Positions 57,276 to 64,000 of a DNA stretch of 64,000 bases are shown here, piece after piece. The DNA comes from Promicromonospora sp042731755. Its GTDB lineage: Bacteria; Actinomycetota; Actinomycetes; Actinomycetales; Cellulomonadaceae. The notes beneath the pieces were generated by a model. It had not been told where the DNA came from. It made no database searches and was given only the letters and a program-made list of their open reading frames with translations. Each line of letters starts with the position of its first letter. The stretch's first letter is position 1. The stretch covers positions 42,488-106,487 of the forward strand of contig NZ_JBHWLR010000018.1 of NCBI RefSeq assembly GCF_042731755.1. Direction: 5' to 3'. The position numbers were made by a program, and so were the translations under genes.

Positions 57276-59585
57276 TCATCGCCACGTCCACTGCCGTACG
57301 GAGTTTGCCCGGTCCACGAGCGCGACGCGCTCCGAGCGCTCGTCGGTGAGGTGGGCGAGGTTGCGCAGGGCGAGCTCCAGGCGGTCGCGCAGCTCGTGCT
57401 CCTCGGCGCTGACGCCGGCGACGCGCACGGTCGGGACGGGCCCGTCGCGCAGCACGATGTCGAGCGCCTCGTCGAGGGCCTCGACGGTGACCTGGGCCTT
57501 GGGCCGGTCGGGGATGTGGGCGGCGTCGAGGCCGGCGACGGCGTCGGCCAGGTCGAGCAGCGTGCGGTGCGCGGAGACGAGGAGCCGGGCCCGCTGGAGG
57601 CGGGCGTCGGAGAAGGACCCGCGCGTGGGGCCCACCAGCTCGAGGGCCCCCAGGGCGCCGTCGAGGTCGCCGCCGCCGTTCCGCACACGGGCGAGGCCGA
57701 ACGCGGCGGCGCCGGTGTAGTTGGCGTCGGCCCGGGCGATCGTGCCGTAGAGCTGCTCGGCGACCCCGGGCTCGCCCGAGAGCTCGCACGAGGTGGCGAG
57801 CGCGAGCTTGGGCGCCGGCTCGCCGGGCACCTGCCCGTAGACGGCGTTGAACGACGCGCGGGCCGCGGCGGCGTTGCCGGACGCAAGGTGCCCGAGGCCC
57901 TCCATCCAGGCGGCGCGCCACTCCCACGCGTCGTCCTCCAGGATCTGCGCCACGGTGGTGCGCAGCAGCGCGTCGTCGTGCGCCTCGATCGCGGCGCGGG
58001 CGACGGCGAGGCGCACCTCCACGGTGTGCTCGTCGGGGTCGGCCAGCGCCTTGATGCGCTCGACGGGGTCGGCGACGTTGACGCCGGCCAGCCAGGACGC
58101 CATCGGGTCGGCGGAGTCGACCTTCAGGAGCGGCAGCTCGTTCCAGTCGAGGGCGCCGTCGGCGCCGTCGAGCGGCGGCACGCCGAACAGCAGGGACTCG
58201 GCCGACGTCGTCGCGGTGTACCCGGGCCCCTTGTCGGTGGCGACCACCTCGCGCAGCACGCCCAGGAGCTGGACCCGGGCCTCGTCCACGGTGCCGAACC
58301 GGTCGGCGGGGTCGGGAGCGCACGCCTTGGCGAGCCAGCGGTAGAACGAGTCGTACTTCTGGAAGACGGGGGTGTCGGCCACGGGCGGGAACGACGCCTG
58401 GTAGACGGTGGTGTTGCCGCGGAAGTCCAGCACGAGGGACGCCAGGGTGCGGCCGAGCGTGAAGATGTCGGACGCCACGGACGGCCCGACCTCCGGCACC
58501 TCGGGCGCCTGGTAGCCGACGGTGCCGTAGATGGCCGACGTCAGGTCGTCGGTGCGGCGCACGCCGCCCATGTCGATCAGCTTGACGCCGTCGCCCTGGG
58601 CGATGATGTTGTCCGGCTTGAAGTCGCAGTACAGCAGGTCGTGGTCGTGCAGGTAGCTGAACGCGGGCAGCACCTCGAGGATGTAGGCGATGGCCTGGTC
58701 CACGGGCAGCGGGCGGGGCTGCCCGCCGTCCTGCTCGCGGCGGTCCTTGAGCACGTCCTTGAGCGACCGGCCGCCCACGAACTCCATGACGGTGTAGCCG
58801 AGGCCCTCGTGGAGCACGAAGTTGAAGATCTCGACGATCAGCGGGTGCTCGACCTCGGCCAGGAACTGGCGCTCGGCGACCGCGGCCTCGTACGCCTCGG
58901 TGTCGCCCGCGTTGAGCAGGCCCTTGAGCACCACCCAGCGGCCGCTGACGTTGCGGTCCCGGGCCAGGTAGATCCAGCCGAGCCCGCCGTGCGCGAGGCA
59001 GCCCACCACCTCGTACTGCCGGGCCACGAGGTCGCCGGCCTTCAGGGCGGGGGCGAAGTCGTACCGCGCGCCGCAGTGGCCGCAGAACCCGGCGATGCGG
59101 CCGGGCACGCCGTCCCGGGCGCGGCCGACCGGCTGCCCGCACGTGGGGCAGTACCGCTTGGACTCGGCGAGCTCGGGCGTCGCCATGACGGCCTGCAGCG
59201 GGTCGGCCACGGGCGTGTGCGGCACGGTGGTCAGGCCGGCCCCGAGCCGGTGCCCGCGCAGTCGCGTGGACCCGGTGCCGACCCGGCGGGTCTGCCGGGT
59301 GCCGCCCGTCACGCGGGCCGAGCCCAGGGCGGTGGAGGCGAGGCGGGACGAGCTGGTGCGCCCGGTCGACGGCTCGGCCATGCCGCCGGGCGCGGCCATG
59401 CCGCTCGGCGCGGACCCCGAGGCGCGGACGGTCGCCGCGTCGAGGTCGTCGTCGGCCCAGGACGCCGCGACGGCGGCGAGCGCGTCGCCGTCCGGGTTGC
59501 CGCCGGCCGGTGTACCGCACACGTTGCAGTAGCCGTCCTCGATGGTGCCGGTGCAGCCCGGCTCGGCGCAGGCCTGTTCAGTCAT
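57276..59585 (-). CDS. pknG: PknG-type serine/threonine protein kinase
   Basis: A 769-residue cytosolic kinase with the PknG architecture. N-terminal zinc ribbon CAEPGC...CNVCG, a disordered Ser/Thr-rich segment, a rubredoxin-like pair CPTCG...CGHCG (about 146-172), kinase domain (about 190-450) with glycine loop CLAHGGLGWIYLARDRN as in PknG, VVLKG (Lys221), YCDFKPDNI (Asp321), IDMGG (Asp338 in place of DFG) and GYQAPE, then a ~270-residue TPR-rich region. Mycobacterial PknG phosphorylates GarA in response to amino acids sensed by GlnH/GlnX. ATG overlaps the preceding stop. Confidence 0.93.
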   Translation of the reverse strand: MTEQACAEPGCTGTIEDGYCNVCGTPAGGNPDGDALAAVAASWADDDLDAATVRASGSAPSGMAAPGGMAEPSTGRTSSSRLASTALGSARVTGGTRQTRRVGTGSTRLRGHRLGAGLTTVPHTPVADPLQAVMATPELAESKRYCPTCGQPVGRARDGVPGRIAGFCGHCGARYDFAPALKAGDLVARQYEVVGCLAHGGLGWIYLARDRNVSGRWVVLKGLLNAGDTEAYEAAVAERQFLAEVEHPLIVEIFNFVLHEGLGYTVMEFVGGRSLKDVLKDRREQDGGQPRPLPVDQAIAYILEVLPAFSYLHDHDLLYCDFKPDNIIAQGDGVKLIDMGGVRRTDDLTSAIYGTVGYQAPEVPEVGPSVASDIFTLGRTLASLVLDFRGNTTVYQASFPPVADTPVFQKYDSFYRWLAKACAPDPADRFGTVDEARVQLLGVLREVVATDKGPGYTATTSAESLLFGVPPLDGADGALDWNELPLLKVDSADPMASWLAGVNVADPVERIKALADPDEHTVEVRLAVARAAIEAHDDALLRTTVAQILEDDAWEWRAAWMEGLGHLASGNAAAARASFNAVYGQVPGEPAPKLALATSCELSGEPGVAEQLYGTIARADANYTGAAAFGLARVRNGGGDLDGALGALELVGPTRGSFSDARLQRARLLVSAHRTLLDLADAVAGLDAAHIPDRPKAQVTVEALDEALDIVLRDGPVPTVRVAGVSAEEHELRDRLELALRNLAHLTDERSERVALVDRANSVRQWTWR

Positions 59586-60685
59586 CGGTGTCCCTCCGGG
59601 AGATCGCGCACGAGCGTCTCGAGCTGCTCGGTGAAGTGCCGGGCCAGGGCCAGGTCGCAGGGGGTCGCGTCGAGCGTCTCGCGCACCTCGTCCTCGCCCG
59701 CCTTCACGGTGTAGGACGACGCCCGCCCGTTGCCCTGGGCCTTCGTCATCAGGTTCTTCACGCGGTAGCGCAGCTCGGCGCGCTCCCGCAGCGGTGCGGT
59801 GTAGGCGTCCTCGACCTGTTCCATGGCGCGTTCGACGGCGCCGAGCCGCTGGACGTAGGTGGTGAGCCGGTCCTGCTCGTCCGGGACCTCGCCGAGGCGG
59901 TGCACGTCCGGGATCGCGAGCCGCGGCGGGTCGGTGATCTCCCGGCGGCAGCGCTCGGCGACCTTCGCGAGCCGGGGCGCCCGGTCGGCCAGCGCGGCGC
60001 GCAGCTCGACGGCGCGCTGCCGGTCCTTGGCGAGCGACCGGCTCCGGGCGGCGTGCACGATCAGGTCCCGCTCGGTGCGCGCGACCTCGTCCTCCAGCGC
60101 GCCGAGGGGGCCCGTGACGTCGGCGCCGCGGGCGGCGTCGGCCTTGAGCCGGGCGTGCCGGTCGCGCAGGCGGGCGACGGCGTCGTCGTCCTGGGTCGCG
60201 GCCGTGGCCCGCGCGGCGTCCTCCGCCCGGACGATCCCGGCCGCCAGCGCCCGGAACCGGGCGGTGACGTCGGCCGCGTGCGGGTCGAACGAGAGCCGGG
60301 AGGCGAGCTGGTCGGCCTGGGCGTCGCACAGGCGCGCGGCGTCGACCAGGGAGAGGAGCGACGTGGCGGGGTCGCCGCCGAGGCGGCCCCAGACGAGCTG
60401 CGACATCCGTTCGCGCGCGACGGCGTCCGCCCGGCCCGAGTCCCACACCTCGACCAGCTCGTCCGTGCGCGTGCGTACGGCCTGCCACAGGGTCAGGGCG
60501 AGCACCACGTCGGCCGTGACGGCGTCCGCGCCGGACTGCCGGGCCGCGGCGTCGAGGCGGTCCAGGTCGGCGCGGCGCACGTCGAGCCACACCTGCAGGT
60601 CGGAGAGGTAGGCCAGGAGCGCGGCCGGCTCGGCCGCGACCCCCAGGGCGCCCGGCGGCGCGGGCGCGCGCTGCGTCCGGCTCAC
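59582..60685 (-). CDS. helical protein of unknown function in the pknG operon
   Basis: I do not recognise this 367-residue protein. It is soluble, Arg/Asp/Ala-rich and predicted almost all-helical with coiled-coil stretches (LRDRHARLKADAARGAD, LAKDRQRAVELRAALADRAPRLAKVAERC). No signal, membrane helix or catalytic motif is visible. It lies between glnH and pknG, overlapping both by 4 nt (GTGA and ATGA), so its dosage is tied to the sensor and kinase. It may be an adaptor between the membrane sensor and cytosolic kinase, which is inference. Confidence 0.8.
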   Translation of the reverse strand: MSRTQRAPAPPGALGVAAEPAALLAYLSDLQVWLDVRRADLDRLDAAARQSGADAVTADVVLALTLWQAVRTRTDELVEVWDSGRADAVARERMSQLVWGRLGGDPATSLLSLVDAARLCDAQADQLASRLSFDPHAADVTARFRALAAGIVRAEDAARATAATQDDDAVARLRDRHARLKADAARGADVTGPLGALEDEVARTERDLIVHAARSRSLAKDRQRAVELRAALADRAPRLAKVAERCRREITDPPRLAIPDVHRLGEVPDEQDRLTTYVQRLGAVERAMEQVEDAYTAPLRERAELRYRVKNLMTKAQGNGRASSYTVKAGEDEVRETLDATPCDLALARHFTEQLETLVRDLPEGHR

Positions 60686-61719
60686 GGCGTCCGTCCGTAC
60701 ACGGGCTCGGGAGCGGCCGGGGCCGCGCCGAGCGCGTCGCCCAGCCAGCGGTCGTAGGACTCCTCCCACTGCCCGTCCGCGACCATGTCCTCCAGCACGC
60801 CGTTGACGAACCGCACCATGTCCGCGTCGCCCGCGGGGATGCCCACGCCGTACGGCTCGTCGCTCACGGCGTCGCCCACGACCTTGGCGTACGGGTCCTG
60901 GGCGGCGAAGCCCGCCAGGACGGTGTCGTCGCCGGTGATGGCGTCCACCGCGCCCTGCTGGAACAGGACCAGGCACGTGGTGTGTGTGGCGGCGGGCACC
61001 GCCTCGACGCCCTCCCACTGCTGCAGGCGCTCCAGGGTCGTGGTGCCCTCGGGCGCGCACACGCGCTGCCCGTCCAGGTCGTCGATGCTCTTCACCTTCG
61101 ACGTCGACGGCACCAGCAGCTTCTGCCCCGCGTGGTAGTACTCCGCCGAGAACGCGATGTTCTCCCACCGGTCGCAGTTGATCGTGAACGCGCGCGTCAC
61201 GATGTCGACGTCGCCGTCCTCCAGGACGGTCTCCCGGTCGCCCGACGTGATGACCCGGTACTGGATCTTGTCCGGGTCGCCCAGGATCGCGTCGGCGACC
61301 TGGTGGGCCACGTCGATGTCGAAGCCCTCGATGTCGCCCGTGAACGGGTTGCGCGAGCCCATGAGCAGGGTGTCCGCCGAGACGCCCACCCGGAGCACGC
61401 CGCGATCGCGGATCTCGGCCATCGTGGAGCCGGACGTCACCTCCGGGCTGCCGCCCGGGTCGATCGACGCGACGGGCGGCAGGCCGTCGCTGCAGTCCTC
61501 GGCGGCCGTGGCCGTGCCCGACGTCGTCCCGCCCGCCGCTGCCTTCGGCGCCGTGTCCTGGGCGGAGCCCTGCACGGACTCCTGCGCGGAGGAGCCCGCC
61601 CCGGCCGCGCCCGTCAGGAGCTGGGTCGTGGGCTGGGGCGCGCACGCCGCCGTCGTGCCCACCAGGGCCAGCGCCACCAGGGCGGTGACGATCGGTCTGC
61701 GGGCTGCGCGCGTGCTCAT
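60682..61719 (-). CDS. glnH: glutamate/aspartate-binding lipoprotein, GlnH type
   Basis: A 345-residue type II periplasmic-binding-protein-like lipoprotein (signal peptide with TTAACAP, Cys26). After a ~60-residue Ala/Gly/Ser linker come the amino-acid-binding signatures GVLRVGVSADTLLMGSRNPFTGDIEGFDIDVAHQVADAILGD, the ligand-charge contact TSGDRETVLEDGDVDIVTRAFTINCDR and GQRVCAPEGTTTLERL. In mycobacteria GlnH binds Asp/Glu and signals through GlnX to PknG, not through an ABC permease; none is encoded here either. It is coupled to glnX by ATGA. Confidence 0.92.
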   Translation of the reverse strand: MSTRAARRPIVTALVALALVGTTAACAPQPTTQLLTGAAGAGSSAQESVQGSAQDTAPKAAAGGTTSGTATAAEDCSDGLPPVASIDPGGSPEVTSGSTMAEIRDRGVLRVGVSADTLLMGSRNPFTGDIEGFDIDVAHQVADAILGDPDKIQYRVITSGDRETVLEDGDVDIVTRAFTINCDRWENIAFSAEYYHAGQKLLVPSTSKVKSIDDLDGQRVCAPEGTTTLERLQQWEGVEAVPAATHTTCLVLFQQGAVDAITGDDTVLAGFAAQDPYAKVVGDAVSDEPYGVGIPAGDADMVRFVNGVLEDMVADGQWEESYDRWLGDALGAAPAAPEPVYGRTP

Positions 61720-63047
61720 CGGTACTCCTTCAGGCGGACGTTCATCCCGGCGGCCGCGGCGACGGCGCCGGCGACACCGAGCACGAGGGCGACCCAGGCC
61801 GCGATCTGGGCGGTGGTCGCCGCGGAGCCGAGCCGGTCCACCGCGGCGGTGCTCGTGGTCTCGACGTCGGCGTGGGCCTGGTCGGAGAACGCGGTGAAGG
61901 CGGCGCCCGCCGAGTCGTCGGCCGTGGACGTCGCGGCGTCGACCGCCTCGTCCCACTTGCCGCCGTCGTCCAGCGCGCGGATCTCGGCGTGCTTCTCGTC
62001 CCAGGCGTTCAGCAGGGCCAGCGGGTCGGAGCCGCTGTCCGAGGCGTCCTGCGCCTCCGTCAGCAGGTCCCGGGCCTGGGCGACCGACGTCTGGTAGGAC
62101 TCCTCGAACTCGGCGCCGGAACCGCGCTTGATCAGCGTGAACGACTCCATCGACTTGGCGTCCGTCGCGAGCGACAGGGCCTGCGACGTGGCGACCGTGG
62201 CCGCGTACGGGCCGCTCGCCACCGACCGGGCCACGCCGTTGCCGCCCAGCACCGCGGCCGTCGCCACGATGCCGCCCACCAGGAGGGCGGCGCTCGCGGC
62301 CGCCAGGCCCAGGTTCAGCCGGCGATGGGTGCGGCGCGCCAGCCAGAGCTGGACGGCGGCCAGCGCCACCAGGCCCAGCAGCACGAACAGCAGCAGCGCC
62401 TGGCTCAGGGAGACGGACGTCAGGTCGTCGTCCACGCGCGACGACGTCGAGACCGCGACGTCGTCGAGCGTGGGCAGCACCTCGTCGCGCAGCGCGGAGG
62501 ACGCCTGGTCCAGGTAGGCCGCGCCGACCGGGAAGCCCTGCCGGTTGTTCGCCCGGGCCGACTCGACCAGGCCCGCGTACCGCTGCACCGAGTCCGACAC
62601 CGTGGCCAGGTCCGCGGTCTCGTCCGCCCCCTGCGCCGTCGCGGCCAGCGCCGGCACGGCCTCCGCGGCCTGCGACACGCTCGCCTCATAGGCCGCGCGG
62701 GCCTCCGTGGGCTCCAGCCCGCCGACGAGGAACGCGTTGGTCGCCGTCGCGTCCGCCGACACCAGGTCGTTGCGCAGCTCCTGCGTGCCGACGAGCTGCG
62801 CGGCGTCGCGCTGCGCGTCCCGCAGCGCCGCCGACTGGCTGCTGCCCGCCAGGAACCCGGTGGCCGCGAGCAGCAGGCACGCCACCACGGCCACGGCGGT
62901 GGCCAGGGCCAGCCGGCCCGGGGTGGTCGCGAGCTCCGCGGTGAGGCGGTCCCGGACGGAGGTCCGCGCCGGGCCCTCGCCCGGGTCGCCCGGCGCCTGG
63001 CCCGGCTCGGTCCGGGGCGGGCCCGCGGTGGTCAGGGGTGCCGTCAC
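61716..63047 (-). CDS. glnX: GlnX-type transmembrane signal transducer
   Basis: A 443-residue membrane protein with about four helices (near 46-67, 216-238, 246-270 and 415-437) that enclose two extracytoplasmic helical loops of ~145 residues each. These loops resemble four-helix-bundle chemoreceptor sensor domains. It has short cytoplasmic ends. This topology and the gene order glnX-glnH-pknG match the mycobacterial sensor that relays GlnH ligand status to PknG. GTG start overlapping the AAA stop (GTGA). Confidence 0.88.
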   Translation of the reverse strand: MTAPLTTAGPPRTEPGQAPGDPGEGPARTSVRDRLTAELATTPGRLALATAVAVVACLLLAATGFLAGSSQSAALRDAQRDAAQLVGTQELRNDLVSADATATNAFLVGGLEPTEARAAYEASVSQAAEAVPALAATAQGADETADLATVSDSVQRYAGLVESARANNRQGFPVGAAYLDQASSALRDEVLPTLDDVAVSTSSRVDDDLTSVSLSQALLLFVLLGLVALAAVQLWLARRTHRRLNLGLAAASAALLVGGIVATAAVLGGNGVARSVASGPYAATVATSQALSLATDAKSMESFTLIKRGSGAEFEESYQTSVAQARDLLTEAQDASDSGSDPLALLNAWDEKHAEIRALDDGGKWDEAVDAATSTADDSAGAAFTAFSDQAHADVETTSTAAVDRLGSAATTAQIAAWVALVLGVAGAVAAAAGMNVRLKEYR

Positions 63048-63967
63048 AGGGTGGCCTCGCTGTCTGTCCCGATGTCCACGACGTCCTCCAGGTCTTCCGG
63101 GACCAGCGTGCGCAGCTGGTCCACCGTCGGTCGTTCAACGTCCCGCAGACGCCAGGCGTGCCGGGCGATCGCGGAGTCGAGCACGTTGCGTGCCCAGCGG
63201 CCGTTGCCGAAGCCCTCGCCGCGCACCTGGTCCCCCACGAGGCGGTCGAAGCGGTCGAGGGTGCCGGGCTCCGGCTCGAAGTCGGCGGCCTGCGCCATGG
63301 CCGCGAAGATCTGCCGCAGCTCGGCCGCGGAGTAGTCCTCGAACGTGATGGTCCGCGAGAACCGGCTCTCCAGGCCCGGGTTCGTGGCGACGAACCGGGC
63401 CATCGGGCCCGGGTAGCCCGCCACGATCACCACGAGGTCGTCGCGGTGGTCCTCCATGTCCTTGACCAGGGTGTCCACCGCCTCGCGGCCGTACTGGTCC
63501 TCGGCCAGCGCGTACGCCTCGTCGATGAACAGCACGCCGCCCAGGGCGCGCTGCACCACCGCTGTCGTCTTCTCCGCGGTCTGGCCCAGGTAGCCCGCCA
63601 CCAGCTCGGACCGGTCCACCTCCACGAGGTGGCCCTTGTCCAGCAGGCCCAGCGCGCGGTAGATCCCGGCGACGAGCCGGCCCACCGTCGTCTTGCCCGT
63701 GCCGGGGTTGCCGGTGAACACGAGGTGCCGGGTGAGCGTCGGGGACGTGAGACCGGCCTCGGCGCGGAGGCGCTCGATGCGCAACAGCTCGGTCTGCCGG
63801 TGGATCTCGTCCTTGACGCGGCCCAGGCCGATGAGCTGGTCGAGCTCCGCGAGGAGCTCTTCCAGGGTCTTCTGCGGTTCTGCTGGTTCCGGTGCTGTGG
63901 CTGGGGCGGCCGCGGGGTCCGAGATACCGCGCCCGGATGCGTTCACGGGCCCCAGGGGGCCCTCCAC
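63044..63967 (-). CDS. CbxX/CfxQ-type AAA+ ATPase, 5' end uncertain
   Basis: At least 307 residues of an AAA ATPase of the CbxX/CfxQ group (also seen in EccA of type VII secretion): Walker A FTGNPGTGKTTVGRL (about 85), Walker B GVLFIDEAYALAED (about 144), sensor region VVIVAGYPGPMARFVATNPGLESRF with the arginine finger, and the C-terminal NGRWARNVLDSAIARHAWRL. The first ~40 residues are Pro/Ala-rich. GTG at 63967 or 63946 is possible, and the frame stays open to the window edge, so the true start may lie outside. It is the first visible gene of the pknG operon. Confidence 0.85.
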   Translation of the reverse strand: MEGPLGPVNASGRGISDPAAAPATAPEPAEPQKTLEELLAELDQLIGLGRVKDEIHRQTELLRIERLRAEAGLTSPTLTRHLVFTGNPGTGKTTVGRLVAGIYRALGLLDKGHLVEVDRSELVAGYLGQTAEKTTAVVQRALGGVLFIDEAYALAEDQYGREAVDTLVKDMEDHRDDLVVIVAGYPGPMARFVATNPGLESRFSRTITFEDYSAAELRQIFAAMAQAADFEPEPGTLDRFDRLVGDQVRGEGFGNGRWARNVLDSAIARHAWRLRDVERPTVDQLRTLVPEDLEDVVDIGTDSEATL

Positions 63968-64000
63968 TTCGGGAAGGGATACATCCGGGCGCGGTATCTC
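63921..64000. repeat. 19-bp perfect inverted repeat at the right window edge
   Basis: GAGATACCGCGCCCGGATG (63921-63939) and its reverse complement (63982-64000) enclose 42 nt that include the candidate AAA start codons. The element may continue past the edge. Confidence 0.75.

Noticed and set aside
63044..63967. EccA component of a type VII secretion system
   Set aside because: Only the shared AAA subfamily points that way. No EccB/C/D/E, EsxA/B, PE/PPE or mycosin gene is in the window; the operon context is PknG signalling.

Overview
The window is chromosomal DNA of a high-GC Gram-positive actinobacterium. I judge it to be order Micrococcales, near the Cellulomonadaceae/Promicromonosporaceae; this is inferred from very high G+C, the clpS-DUF2017-murI-rph-rdgB gene order, the tRNA-His/orn pair, a PknG/GlnH/GlnX cassette and widespread leaderless start regions. 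I see no prophage, insertion sequence, CRISPR array or biosynthetic cluster. One 10-N scaffold gap lies at 44938-44947.

Left part (1-17.3 kb), mostly housekeeping: the 5' part of an AAA ATPase, a DUF3039 protein coupled to a helicase, pncB, clpS-DUF2017, a metallo-beta-lactamase-fold hydrolase with murI, rph, rdgB, an ABC-F ATPase, trxA, a membrane-anchored DsbA-like protein, an acyl-CoA dehydrogenase, a Bcp-type peroxiredoxin, a stand-alone GroES, and tRNA genes for Leu(TAG) and Lys(CTT, two copies).

Middle (17.3-44.8 kb), accessory and regulatory: a large secreted metallophosphoesterase coupled to a HupE/UreJ-like membrane protein; regulator/target pairs with visible operators (TetR/hydrolase, MerR/SnoaL, MarR/hydrolase); trmB; a DUF485-ActP acetate symporter pair with a CRP/GlxR-like site; a formate-related set (YdeP/FdhF-type molybdopterin oxidoreductase, FdhD, OFA-family transporter with a one-helix small subunit); a lipoprotein serpin; tex; a tandem two-module TetR-family protein; and a class I flavin disulfide oxidoreductase.

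Right part (45-64 kb): a glycine-betaine/choline-type ABC transporter whose binding protein appears circularly permuted; an ATP-grasp protein; tRNA-His and orn; two tiny basic ORFs; an ArsR-like regulator with an MFS exporter; and a tightly overlapping eight-gene minus-strand operon: AAA (CbxX type), glnX, glnH, an unrecognised helical protein, pknG, PP2C, VWA and FHA. The glnX-glnH-pknG core is the known amino-acid-sensing kinase module of mycobacteria and corynebacteria. Here it is joined to a kinase-phosphatase-VWA triad and a zinc-ribbon FHA protein. I regard this operon as the most interesting system in the window.

Two features recur throughout. About twenty genes have a TAnnnT -10 box ending only 6-9 nt before the start codon, which predicts leaderless mRNAs. 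Long, often perfect palindromes of several sequence families sit between genes, preferentially at convergent gene ends, and some supply the stop codons of the genes they abut.
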